Source of the DNA: Drosophila miranda
Taxonomy: Eukaryota > Arthropoda > Insecta > Diptera > Drosophilidae
NCBI RefSeq assembly: GCF_003369915.1
Contig: NC_046674.1
Span: 44,121,338-44,185,337, forward strand
Reading direction: 5' to 3'
DNA length: 64,000 nucleotides
In this document: piece by piece, positions 22,845-31,200 of the stretch
Numbering within the stretch: the stretch's first letter is position 1
How the letters are laid out: every line of letters begins with the position of its first letter
The notes under the pieces: generated by a model
Seen by the model: the letters and a program-made list of their open reading frames with translations, nothing else
Told to the model about the DNA's origin: nothing
The model's database searches: none
Translations under genes and position numbers: made by a program

Positions 22845-24122
22845 AAACACCAAGACAAGCCATGAAGACTATAAAATAAGTATTAGTAGGATAAGTAGAA
22901 CATAAGCTACAAATACATGAAGACCTGCCACATAAGAAATAAATATAAATAAACAAACAATAAAAGATACATAAAACCAACCACAGCTGATCACCACCAA
23001 TGGGCCCGTAGCACAGCCCCCACGGTCACACCCACAGCTGACTGCCCCAAGTGTGACAATAACACAAGCTCCAACGGGCACACTATCAGCCGATCCGTAC
23101 AAACGCGTTAGGGACCCCTCAGCACAACGCGCTAGGGACAGACCGTACGATCAGCTGCTTTTCGGAAATAAAAGGGGCTCCGCCAGAGCGATCAGCATCA
23201 GTTCGGCTCCGGCCCGTGGAGAGGTAAGCATCAGTAGCAGCCACCAGCAGCCCCAGCGATCCTCCAATCCTCCTCGGTGCGCATTAAACCTCCGCCACCT
23301 TTCCCCTCGGAGCGCATTCACCCTCCGCAACATTATTTCTCCTCGGAGCGCATTCACCCTCCGCAACATTATTTCTCCTCGGAGCGCATTCACCCTCCGC
23401 AACATTATTTCTCCTCGGAGCGCATTCACCCTCCGCAACATTATTTCTCCTCGGAGCGCATTCACCCTCCGCAACATTATTTCTCCTCGGAGCGCTTAAC
23501 CCTCCGCAACCTTATTTCTCCTCGGAGCGCATTAACCCTCCGCAACCTTATTTCTCCTCGGAGCGCATTAACCCTCCGCAACATTATTTCTCCTCGGAGC
23601 GCATTAACCCTCCGCAACATTATTTCTACTCGGAGCGCATTAACCCTCCGCAACATTATTTCTCCTCGGAACGCATTAGCCCTCCGCAACATTATTCCTC
23701 CTCGGAGCGCATTCACCCTCCGCAACATTATTCCTCCTCGGAGCGCATTAACCCTCCGCAACATTATTTCTCCTCGGAGCGCATTCACCCTCCGCGACAT
23801 TCTTCCCCTCGGAGCTCATTAGACCTCCGCGACCTCAACCGACACCGACCAGAAGACTACCAGGACCCGCCCGCAACCATCCGCCACGTGCGGCCAACCC
23901 GAAGGACGACCCCGAAGGAAGAGCCAGCAGAAAATCACCCGCGCAACTACCAAACTTTGTACCTTTAAGAACAATACAAATAACTCTATCTCTTTTATTA
24001 CCGCTCAAAGCCCGCCTTATTCTTGAACCACGAGACTCTCTTTCAGCTACCACATCCAGAGATCAAACAAATTTCTGTGGAACCCGGCGCGACGAGCATA
24101 CCCCGGCCGAAGCGCCGTCACA
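22782..24122 (+). repeat. LTR3, long type, 1341 bp, poly(A) signal mutated
   Basis: Shared between copies 2 and 3. Same length and same 35-bp repeat variant as LTR2, so the two are close relatives. Thirteen regular units (23305-23771). The poly(A) hexamer reads AATACA (23973-23978), unlike every other LTR here. Promoter candidate at 23169-23203 and donor-like GT at 23224 are intact. Confidence 0.95.
23166..23228 (+). promoter_or_regulatory. Candidate core promoter and splice donor in LTR3
   Basis: TATA-like T at 23169, initiator A at 23200, donor-like GT at 23224. This would drive copy 3, the complete element. Confidence 0.45.
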
Positions 24123-24123
24123 G

Positions 24124-24138
24124 TGGCGCCCGAGCAGG
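24124..24138 (+). other. Primer-binding site of copy 3 (tRNA-Lys type) and its counterparts
   Basis: TGGCGCCCGAGCAGG starts two bases after the LTR end. It matches the tRNA-Lys(UUU)-type primer site TGGCGCCCGAACAGG at 14 of 15 bases (known from other retroelements). The same site follows the other LTRs at 11696, 17903, 30036, 36227, 42082, 47910, 53723 and 59581; in copy 9 the last base is A. Confidence 0.85.
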
Positions 24139-24175
24139 TTGTGGTAGCATAAGAAGCATAATCTCAAAGGTCAAG

Positions 24176-25288
24176 ATGGCAAAACAATGGATAAACCAAG
24201 CAACGAAACTGGAGTTACAAAACTATTGCGAGGAATTCGGATTGGAGAAACTGGATGGACTAGAAACCCAAAAGAAACAACTACTACAATTTTCGGAGAG
24301 AACAGACCTCCCAATACATATTCGAGAGAGGCTAGAACAACTAGCAAATACCCAAACACGAGGGAGAAGCCCGAGAACCAAGGGCCCAAGGCAACAATCA
24401 CCAAAAGGAGTACCACAAAAACCAACAATGGAAGAGAGCCAAGGGGAGACCAGGACAGGCAGGAAGAAATCGCTATTTCCAAAACAGATAAAGAAAGGAT
24501 CACCAGAAGCAGTAGCGATAATAGAAAAAATACGCAAGTGGGAACTGATCTTTACAGGAAAAGGAGGGCTGCTAGAATTCCTGAGCAGGATGGAGGAATT
24601 AGCAGAAACCTACGGGATAGAACCGGACCACCTCGTATTCGCAATGCCGATAATTCTGGAAGAAAGCGCACTAGACTGGTGGCACACAAAGCCAGCGCCA
24701 GTCACATCATGGGAGGATGCAAAGGTCGGACTAAAAGAGAACTTCGTATCCCCCAGATACCAAGAGGAGCTTGCAAAACAAGTGGCAGAGCGAAAACAAG
24801 CGGAAACAGAACCAGTTCGAGACTTTATCCAAGAAATAAGGAAGTTAATGAGGTTCGGAACCTACACAGAGCAGGAAAAACTGGAAATAATATACCAGAA
24901 CTGCCGGCTGCCGCTGAAACTATACGTGAAGAGGAGAGAATTCCAAACGCTGTCGGAATTCATGATCATCACAGAGGAATTCGAAAAAATTGAGACAGAT
25001 GCAGGACTCTTCAAGGTTACAGGTCGCCAATGGAATAACCCACAAAACGACAAACCAGCTTGGCAAAGGACGCAATACCGACAAAGGAAATGTCAAAGAT
25101 GTGGAAACTATGGGCACGAGGCCCGAACATGCAACAGGGAACCCGTACTGTACTGCTGTACCTGCAACAAACAAGGAGTACGCACAATAGACTGCTGCAG
25201 AAAACAACCGGAAAACACACAGGGCGCAGGACCAACCCGCGAATCTCCTGTGGCCCAAAACCAGCTGAGCGGGACAACACACAATTAA
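24176..25288 (+). CDS. gag: gag, copy 3, intact (370 aa)
   Basis: Structural polyprotein of a Ty3/gypsy element, expected to form cytoplasmic virus-like particles and bind the element RNA. I start it at the ATG 37 bp after the PBS (context GTCAAGATGG); an in-frame ATG further upstream lies inside the LTR. Residues 1-45 are helical, 46-110 basic and rich in Gln, Arg and Lys. The capsid-like core is about 120-275 with the hallmark ALDWW. A CCHC zinc knuckle is at 306-319 (CQRCGNYGHEARTC). A second, altered knuckle lies at 327-340, where the His position is Val. It ends at TAA and overlaps pol, which is in the -1 frame, so Gag-Pol probably arises by frameshifting. No canonical slippery heptamer was found. 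Confidence 0.9.
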   Translation: MAKQWINQATKLELQNYCEEFGLEKLDGLETQKKQLLQFSERTDLPIHIRERLEQLANTQTRGRSPRTKGPRQQSPKGVPQKPTMEESQGETRTGRKKSLFPKQIKKGSPEAVAIIEKIRKWELIFTGKGGLLEFLSRMEELAETYGIEPDHLVFAMPIILEESALDWWHTKPAPVTSWEDAKVGLKENFVSPRYQEELAKQVAERKQAETEPVRDFIQEIRKLMRFGTYTEQEKLEIIYQNCRLPLKLYVKRREFQTLSEFMIITEEFEKIETDAGLFKVTGRQWNNPQNDKPAWQRTQYRQRKCQRCGNYGHEARTCNREPVLYCCTCNKQGVRTIDCCRKQPENTQGAGPTRESPVAQNQLSGTTHN

Positions 25289-28200
25289 TATTTAACAAGA
25301 ACCAACTTTTAGGATGGGCCAGGATTGGATCACAACTGATGGATGTAATCATCGATACAGGGGCAACAAGATGCATGATAAACGAAAGGGCGGCCGAAAA
25401 ACTAAAAGAAGAAGGCATCGAAGGAGTGGAAAACAATTTAATCCGTCTCGCGGATGGGAGCACTCGGAGAACAACACGGAGAATCCAACTAACAGTAGAA
25501 CTAGGGGGAAAAGAGACCACCCAATCATTCCTAATCATGACAGGGGTACCAGACACCCCCATACTAGGGATGGAATTTTTAAAGGATGCAGGCACATCAA
25601 TAACGTGCGGAGAAGCCACAGTAAACTTCAACGGGGAACCAAACCCAAAGAGAAAGGAGGAAAGCGCAAGAAATTCAGTAACAGAGCCGACGGACGAAGA
25701 AATCGAAAAATGGATTAAAACGGAGGTACAAAAATCCAACACTCTTGAAGGGGTGAGCAATGTTACGAAACATCGGATATTTCTGAAGGATGACAGACCA
25801 GTCAAACAGAGGTATTACCCAAGAAACCCAGCGCAAATGGAAATCATCAACAAAGAGATCAGCGAACTCATAAAGCAAGATCTAATAGAACCATCACACA
25901 GCCCATACAGCTCGCCGATTGTTCTCATAAAAAAGAAAACCGGAGATTGGAGGGTCTGCGTGGACTACCGACTGTTAAACGAAAAAACAGAGAAGGATGC
26001 ATACCCATTACCACGGATGGACTTTATTCTAAATCAGCTTAAAGAGGCTAAATACATTAGCACGCTCGACTTAAAGTCAGGGTATTGGCAAATCCCTATG
26101 GAAAAACAGAGCCGACACTACACAGCCTTTACAGCTCCCGGGCGAGGATTGTACCAATGGAAGGTCATGCCATTCGGACTCACAACAGCACCTGCTACGT
26201 TCCAAAGAGCCCTAGACTCGGTAATCGGACCGGACATGGAACCATTCGCTTTCGCATACCTAGACGACATAATCGTAATTGGGCGGACGAAAGTTGAACA
26301 CATGCAGAAACTACAAACGGTATTCGAACGACTACGGACAGCAAACCTACGCATTAACGCAGCAAAATGTCACTTTTTCCAAAAGAAACTTAAATACCTA
26401 GGACACATGGTGAGCGAGGAAGGAATACACACAGACCCAGATAAAGTGGCGGCCATTAAAGAACTCACCGCACCAACTACACTGAAACAGCTGCACAGTT
26501 TTTTGGGCCTGGCATCTTGGTACCGCAGATTCGTACCAGCGTACACCGAACGAGCAAAAGCTCTACAAGACCTATTAAAAAAGGGGCAAAAATTTGAGTG
26601 GGGCGAAGCACAAGAGACCAGCTTCCAAGACCTAAAGCTGTGTCTAACGGAAGCACCAATATTAGCATGCCCGGACTTCAGAAAAACATTCATACTGCAA
26701 ACAGACGCAAGCGACTGCGGCCTAGGAGCGGTGTTGACCCAGGAAGATGCGGACGGAGAACATGTAATTTCCTACGCAAGCCGCAAGCTCAAAAGCGAGG
26801 AAACGAAATACTCCGCAACGGAAAAAGAATGCCTAGCCATCTACTGGGGTATACACAAGATGAGGATGTACCTGGAAGGCTACCAATTTATCGTAATTAC
26901 AGATCACCGGTCCCTCAAATGGTTAAATTCCATCGAAAGCCCATCCGGACGAGTAGCAAGATGGGCATTGGGACTGCAACCATTCTCATTCGAAATACGA
27001 TATCGGAAAGGCAAGTTGAACGCAGTGGCGGACGGACTCTCCCGCTTACCACGCGAAGAAACCCGAATAGCAGAAATCGTAGAATGCGCTTGGTATCAAA
27101 ACAAATGGAACCAAGTAGAGATGACACCAAAAGAAGCTACGGATTATACCATAAAACACGGAAGATTATACCGACACATACCAAGCCAAACCGACGAAGA
27201 CGATCAACCCTGGAAACTGTGCGTTCCAAAACAAGAGAGACAGAGGGTACTAACCGAAAATCACACAAACCCAACAGCCGGACATCTCGGGATCAGACGC
27301 ACGAAAATCAGAATAAGGCAACGATACTTTTGGCCAGGGCCAAGCAGAGACGTAACACGATTCGTACGAACATGCGAAAGCTGCCAAAAATTTAAGGTAT
27401 CGCAGCAAGCAGCGGCAGGCAAAATGCTGACCAAAATCGCAAACGCACCATGGGAAACAATAGGCGTCGATTTCGTGGGACCACTCCCAAGATCGCCGCA
27501 CGGCAACACCGCACTAATCGTGTTTATCGATAAATTTTCGAAATGGGTGGAGGTCACACCGACAAGAAGCGCAACAGCTGACGCATTCCTAAAGGCGTTC
27601 AGAGAAAAAATACTGGCGAGGGGAGGTGCACCAAAGCGAGTGATCTCAGACAACGGCGTACAATTTACAAGCAGAAAGACGAAACAGGTAATGAAAACGT
27701 GGGGCATCACCCAACAATTCACGGCACCATACACACCACAAGAAAACCCAACCGAACGAGCGAACCGAACACTAAAGACGATGATCGCACAATTCGCGGG
27801 AGGGAAACACAACAAATGGGACGAACAACTACCAGAACTAACCCTAGCGATAAATAGCAGCAAGTCAGAAGCAACAGGGTTTAGTCCAGCATACCTGATA
27901 TTCGGGAGAGAACTTAGATTGCCGGGCAACCTATTCGACGAGGTAACACTAGGGTCAGGGTTCAACAATCAAACAAACCAGGAAAACACCGACAAACGAA
28001 AACAAACAGAAATAATAGCCAGGCAAAACATGGAAGAAGCAGCAGCAAAACAAGCAAGACATTACAATTTGCGAAAGCGAGCATGGAAGCCAAAAAGAGG
28101 GGACTTAGTATGGGTACGAACGCACCCACTATCGAAAAAAATCGACAAGACAACAGCGAAACTAGAACCGAAATACACCGGTCCGTGTAAGGTACTCGAA

Positions 28201-29079
28201 CTAACCTCTCCAGTGATCATAACAGTACAAGATACGACAACGAACAAAAAACTACGGGCACACGTCTCACAACTAAAACCAGCAAAACTAGAGGAAGCAA
28301 ACACAATAACGATGCCCTCTCTTTACCTTTTCAGACAGATGGAAAATAAAGAAGATAAATTCAACATTTCGGCCCGGAAATTCAAAGAAAGGATGGCACA
28401 GGCCAGCCACAAAAACCGAGCGGCAAAACTACTATCGGCCGCCCCCCCACTCAGCTCACGGATGAAAGTATCAGGAACAAAGGTGTCAGCACCAAGGAAA
28501 ACAGCAACAAACAAAACGATGGAAACCACGGCAGGACAGCGCGAGACTCGAGGAGAACAAGTAGCAACGCACAATGAAGTAATCCCAACAAAAAAGAGGA
28601 TCAGCTGGGCAAACCAGGCCAACCTACAGGAACAAACGGCACGAAGAATCAGCGAACAACAAGGCCCGGAACTTTCCTGGGCAAAACAAGTGGAAGACGA
28701 AGAGTCCGACCGGGACGTGCTAGACCTAAACCCCGAGCGGCCAACACCAGAACCGGAAACCCAGAAACCCATCCAGAGAGGCACCATCCCGGGCGAATGG
28801 GAGGTCCCGGAAAAATTCGAACTAGCGACCACGGCGATCGAACTAGTCAAAGCAAAACTCCACGACCGCCCAAAACACACTCAACGACGGTTCAAACTAC
28901 GGAACGAGAAACAGGAGGCGTGTTGGGTGAAGATCGGCCGAGCTGGAGATGTCCGCATCAGCGCATGGTTCCGAACAAAGTCAATTGGCGACGCTCCACT
29001 GGGAAAGGAGGGGGAGTGTGACGCCCAGCGCCAGGAAGACCAAGCGCCGGCGCCACAAACACCACAACAATATCACTAG
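25060..29079 (+). CDS. pol: pol, copy 3, intact (PR-RT-RH-INT plus long tail)
   Basis: Open for 1339 codons from the first ATG of the frame; in life it is probably made as Gag-Pol, so this start is nominal. Aspartic protease: DTGA at 99-102, then ILGMEFL. RT: about 230-440, LDLKSGYWQIPM and catalytic YLDD at 400-403. RNase H: Asp549 in LQTDASD, the EKECLAIYWGI Glu and ITDHRSLKWL. Integrase: HHCC zinc domain from His735, catalytic Asp804, Asp864 (ISDNGVQF) and Glu899 (PTERANR), then a GPY/F-like KYTGPCKVLEL at 1038. About 270 further residues follow, basic then acidic, with no recognised domain. The stop lies 63 bp inside LTR4, so the polypurine tract and LTR start are coding. There is no env. 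Confidence 0.9.
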   Translation: MAKDAIPTKEMSKMWKLWARGPNMQQGTRTVLLYLQQTRSTHNRLLQKTTGKHTGRRTNPRISCGPKPAERDNTQLIFNKNQLLGWARIGSQLMDVIIDTGATRCMINERAAEKLKEEGIEGVENNLIRLADGSTRRTTRRIQLTVELGGKETTQSFLIMTGVPDTPILGMEFLKDAGTSITCGEATVNFNGEPNPKRKEESARNSVTEPTDEEIEKWIKTEVQKSNTLEGVSNVTKHRIFLKDDRPVKQRYYPRNPAQMEIINKEISELIKQDLIEPSHSPYSSPIVLIKKKTGDWRVCVDYRLLNEKTEKDAYPLPRMDFILNQLKEAKYISTLDLKSGYWQIPMEKQSRHYTAFTAPGRGLYQWKVMPFGLTTAPATFQRALDSVIGPDMEPFAFAYLDDIIVIGRTKVEHMQKLQTVFERLRTANLRINAAKCHFFQKKLKYLGHMVSEEGIHTDPDKVAAIKELTAPTTLKQLHSFLGLASWYRRFVPAYTERAKALQDLLKKGQKFEWGEAQETSFQDLKLCLTEAPILACPDFRKTFILQTDASDCGLGAVLTQEDADGEHVISYASRKLKSEETKYSATEKECLAIYWGIHKMRMYLEGYQFIVITDHRSLKWLNSIESPSGRVARWALGLQPFSFEIRYRKGKLNAVADGLSRLPREETRIAEIVECAWYQNKWNQVEMTPKEATDYTIKHGRLYRHIPSQTDEDDQPWKLCVPKQERQRVLTENHTNPTAGHLGIRRTKIRIRQRYFWPGPSRDVTRFVRTCESCQKFKVSQQAAAGKMLTKIANAPWETIGVDFVGPLPRSPHGNTALIVFIDKFSKWVEVTPTRSATADAFLKAFREKILARGGAPKRVISDNGVQFTSRKTKQVMKTWGITQQFTAPYTPQENPTERANRTLKTMIAQFAGGKHNKWDEQLPELTLAINSSKSEATGFSPAYLIFGRELRLPGNLFDEVTLGSGFNNQTNQENTDKRKQTEIIARQNMEEAAAKQARHYNLRKRAWKPKRGDLVWVRTHPLSKKIDKTTAKLEPKYTGPCKVLELTSPVIITVQDTTTNKKLRAHVSQLKPAKLEEANTITMPSLYLFRQMENKEDKFNISARKFKERMAQASHKNRAAKLLSAAPPLSSRMKVSGTKVSAPRKTATNKTMETTAGQRETRGEQVATHNEVIPTKKRISWANQANLQEQTARRISEQQGPELSWAKQVEDEESDRDVLDLNPERPTPEPETQKPIQRGTIPGEWEVPEKFELATTAIELVKAKLHDRPKHTQRRFKLRNEKQEACWVKIGRAGDVRISAWFRTKSIGDAPLGKEGECDAQRQEDQAPAPQTPQQYH
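29001..29016 (+). other. Polypurine tract of copy 3 and its counterparts
   Basis: GGGAAAGGAGGGGGAG lies directly before TGTGAC of LTR4 and is the expected plus-strand primer for reverse transcription. Copies 1-4 have five G in the last run (ends 16560, 22781, 29016, 34847). Copies 5-9 have six (ends 41039, 46867, 52716, 58610, 63087). The tract is also coding: the extra G shifts the end of pol and brings a stop at the LTR border. Confidence 0.85.
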
Positions 29080-30034
29080 AAACACCAAGACAAGCCATGA
29101 AGACTATAAAATAAGTATTAGTAGGATAAGTAGAACATAAGCTACAAATACATGAAGACCTGCCACATAAGAAATAAATATAAATAAACAAACAATAAAA
29201 GATACATAAAACCAACCACAGCTGATCACCACCAATGGGCCCGTAGCACAGCCCCCACGGTCACACCCACAGCTGACTGCCCCAAGTGTGACCATAACCC
29301 AAGCTCCAACGGGCACACTATCAGCCGATCCGTACAAACGCGTTAGGGACCCCTCAGCACAACGCGCTAGGGACAGACCGTACGATCAGCTGCTTTTCGG
29401 AAATAAAAGGGGCCTTGCCAGAGCGATCAGCATCAGTTCGGCTCCGGCCCGTGGAGAGGTAAGCATCAGTAGCAGCCACCAGCAGCCCCAGCGATCCTCC
29501 AATCCTCCTCGGAGCGCATTAAACCTCCGCCACCTTTCCCCTCGGAGCGCATTAACCCTCCGCAACATTATTTCTCCTCGGAACGCATTAACCCTCCGCA
29601 ACATTATTCCTCCTCGGAGCGCATTCACCCTCCGCAACATTATTCCTCCTCGGAGCGCATTAACCCTCCGCAACATTATTTCTCCTCGGAGCGCATTCAC
29701 CCTCCGCGACATTCTTCCCCTCGGAGCACATTAGACCTCCGCGACCTCAACCGACACCGACCAAAAGACTACCAGGACCCGCCCGCAACCATCCGCCACG
29801 TGCGGCCAACCCGAAGGACGACCCCGAAGGAAGAGCCAGCAGAAAAACACCCGCGCAACTACCAAACTTTGTACCTTTAAGAACAATAAAAATAACTCTA
29901 TCTCTTTTATTACCGCTCAAAGCCCGCCTTATTCTTGAACCACGAGACTCTCTTTCAGCTACCACACCCAGAGATCAAACAAATTTCTGTGGAACCCGGC
30001 GCGACGAGCATACTCCGGCCGAAGCGCCGTCACA
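29017..30034 (+). repeat. LTR4, long type with contracted repeat, 1018 bp
   Basis: Shared between copies 3 and 4. Only four regular 36-bp units (29540-29683); the promoter-bearing part is retained (29404-29438), with a CCTTG change just after it. AATAAA at 29885-29890. It carries GGAGCACATT and ACCAAAAGACT after the repeats, like LTR6-LTR8 but unlike LTR1-3 and LTR5. Confidence 0.95.
29401..29463 (+). promoter_or_regulatory. Candidate core promoter and splice donor in LTR4
   Basis: TATA-like T at 29404, initiator A at 29435, donor-like GT at 29459. A two-base change lies between them (CCTTG for CTCCG) without altering the spacing. Confidence 0.45.
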
Positions 30035-30087
30035 GTGGCGCCCGAGCAGGTTGTGGTAGCATAAGAAGCATAATCTCAAAGGTCAAG

Positions 30088-31200
30088 ATGGCAAAACAAT
30101 GGATAAACCAAGCAACGAAACTGGAGTTACAAAACTATTGCGAGGAATTCGGATTGGAGAAACTGGATGGACTAGAAACCCAAAAGAAACAACTACTACA
30201 ATTTTCGGAGAGAACAGACCTCCCAATACATATTCGAGAGAGGCTAGAACAACTAGCAAATACCCAAACACGAGGGAGAAGCCCGAGAACCAAGGGCCCA
30301 AGGCAACAATCACCAAAAGGAGTACCACAAAAACCAACAATGGAAGAGAGCCAAGGGGAGACCAGGACAGGCAGGAAGAAATCGCTATTTCCAAAACAGA
30401 TAAAGAAAGGATCACCAGAAGCAGTAGCGATAATAGAAAAAATACGCAAGTGGGAACTGATCTTTACAGGAAAAGGAGGGCTGCTAGAATTCCTGAGCAG
30501 GATGGAGGAATTAGCAGAAACCTACGGGGTAGAACCGGACCACCTCGTATTCGCAATGCCGATAATTCTGGAAGAAAGCGCACTAGACTGGTGGCACACA
30601 AAGCCAGCGCCAGTCACATCATGGGAGGATGCAAAGGTCGGACTAAAAGAGAACTTCGTATCCCCCAGATACCAAGAGGAGCTTGCAAAACAAGTGGCAG
30701 AGCGAAAACAAGCGGAAACAGAACCAGTTCGAGACTTTATCCAAGAAATAAGGAAGTTAATGAGGTTCGGAACCTACACAGAGCAGGAAAAACTGGAAAT
30801 AATATACCAGAACTGCCGGCTGCCGCTGAAACTATACGTGAAGAGGAGAGAATTCCAAACGCTGTCGGAATTCATGATCATCACAGAGGAATTCGAAAAA
30901 ATTGAGACAGATGCAGGACTCTTCAAGGTTACAGGTCGCCAATGGAATAACCCACAAAACGACCAACCAGCTTGGCAAAGGACGCAATACCGACAAAGGA
31001 AATGTCAAAGATGTGGAAACTATGGGCACGAGGCCCGAACATGCAACAGGGAACCCGTACTGTACTGCTGTACCTGCAACAAACAAGGAGTACGCACAAT
31101 AGACTGCTGCAGAAAACAACCGGAAAACACACAGGGCGCAGGACCAACCCGCGAATCTCCTGTGGCCCAAAACCAGCTGAGCGGGACAACACACAATTAA
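30088..31200 (+). CDS. gag: gag, copy 4, intact (370 aa)
   Basis: Same length and motifs as copy 3, including ALDWW, the CCHC knuckle and the altered second knuckle. No disabling change seen. Its pol partner is broken, so it could supply only Gag. Confidence 0.88.
   Translation: MAKQWINQATKLELQNYCEEFGLEKLDGLETQKKQLLQFSERTDLPIHIRERLEQLANTQTRGRSPRTKGPRQQSPKGVPQKPTMEESQGETRTGRKKSLFPKQIKKGSPEAVAIIEKIRKWELIFTGKGGLLEFLSRMEELAETYGVEPDHLVFAMPIILEESALDWWHTKPAPVTSWEDAKVGLKENFVSPRYQEELAKQVAERKQAETEPVRDFIQEIRKLMRFGTYTEQEKLEIIYQNCRLPLKLYVKRREFQTLSEFMIITEEFEKIETDAGLFKVTGRQWNNPQNDQPAWQRTQYRQRKCQRCGNYGHEARTCNREPVLYCCTCNKQGVRTIDCCRKQPENTQGAGPTRESPVAQNQLSGTTHN

Larger units (their letters stand above)
22782..30034 (+). 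mobile_element. Copy 3: the only structurally complete element with open gag and pol
   Basis: LTR3, PBS, gag (370 codons), pol (open to a stop inside the next LTR), polypurine tract and LTR4. All catalytic motifs of protease, RT, RNase H and integrase are present. Two features may limit activity: LTR3 has AATACA in place of AATAAA, and the flanking LTRs differ greatly in repeat number (13 versus 4 regular units). Such unequal LTRs are not expected from one fresh insertion, so this copy is probably a product of array recombination (inference). Confidence 0.8.

Noticed and set aside
24023..24175. In-frame upstream ATG extending gag by 51 codons
   Set aside because: It lies inside the LTR before the PBS. 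The text has no Gag character and would need translation through the PBS.
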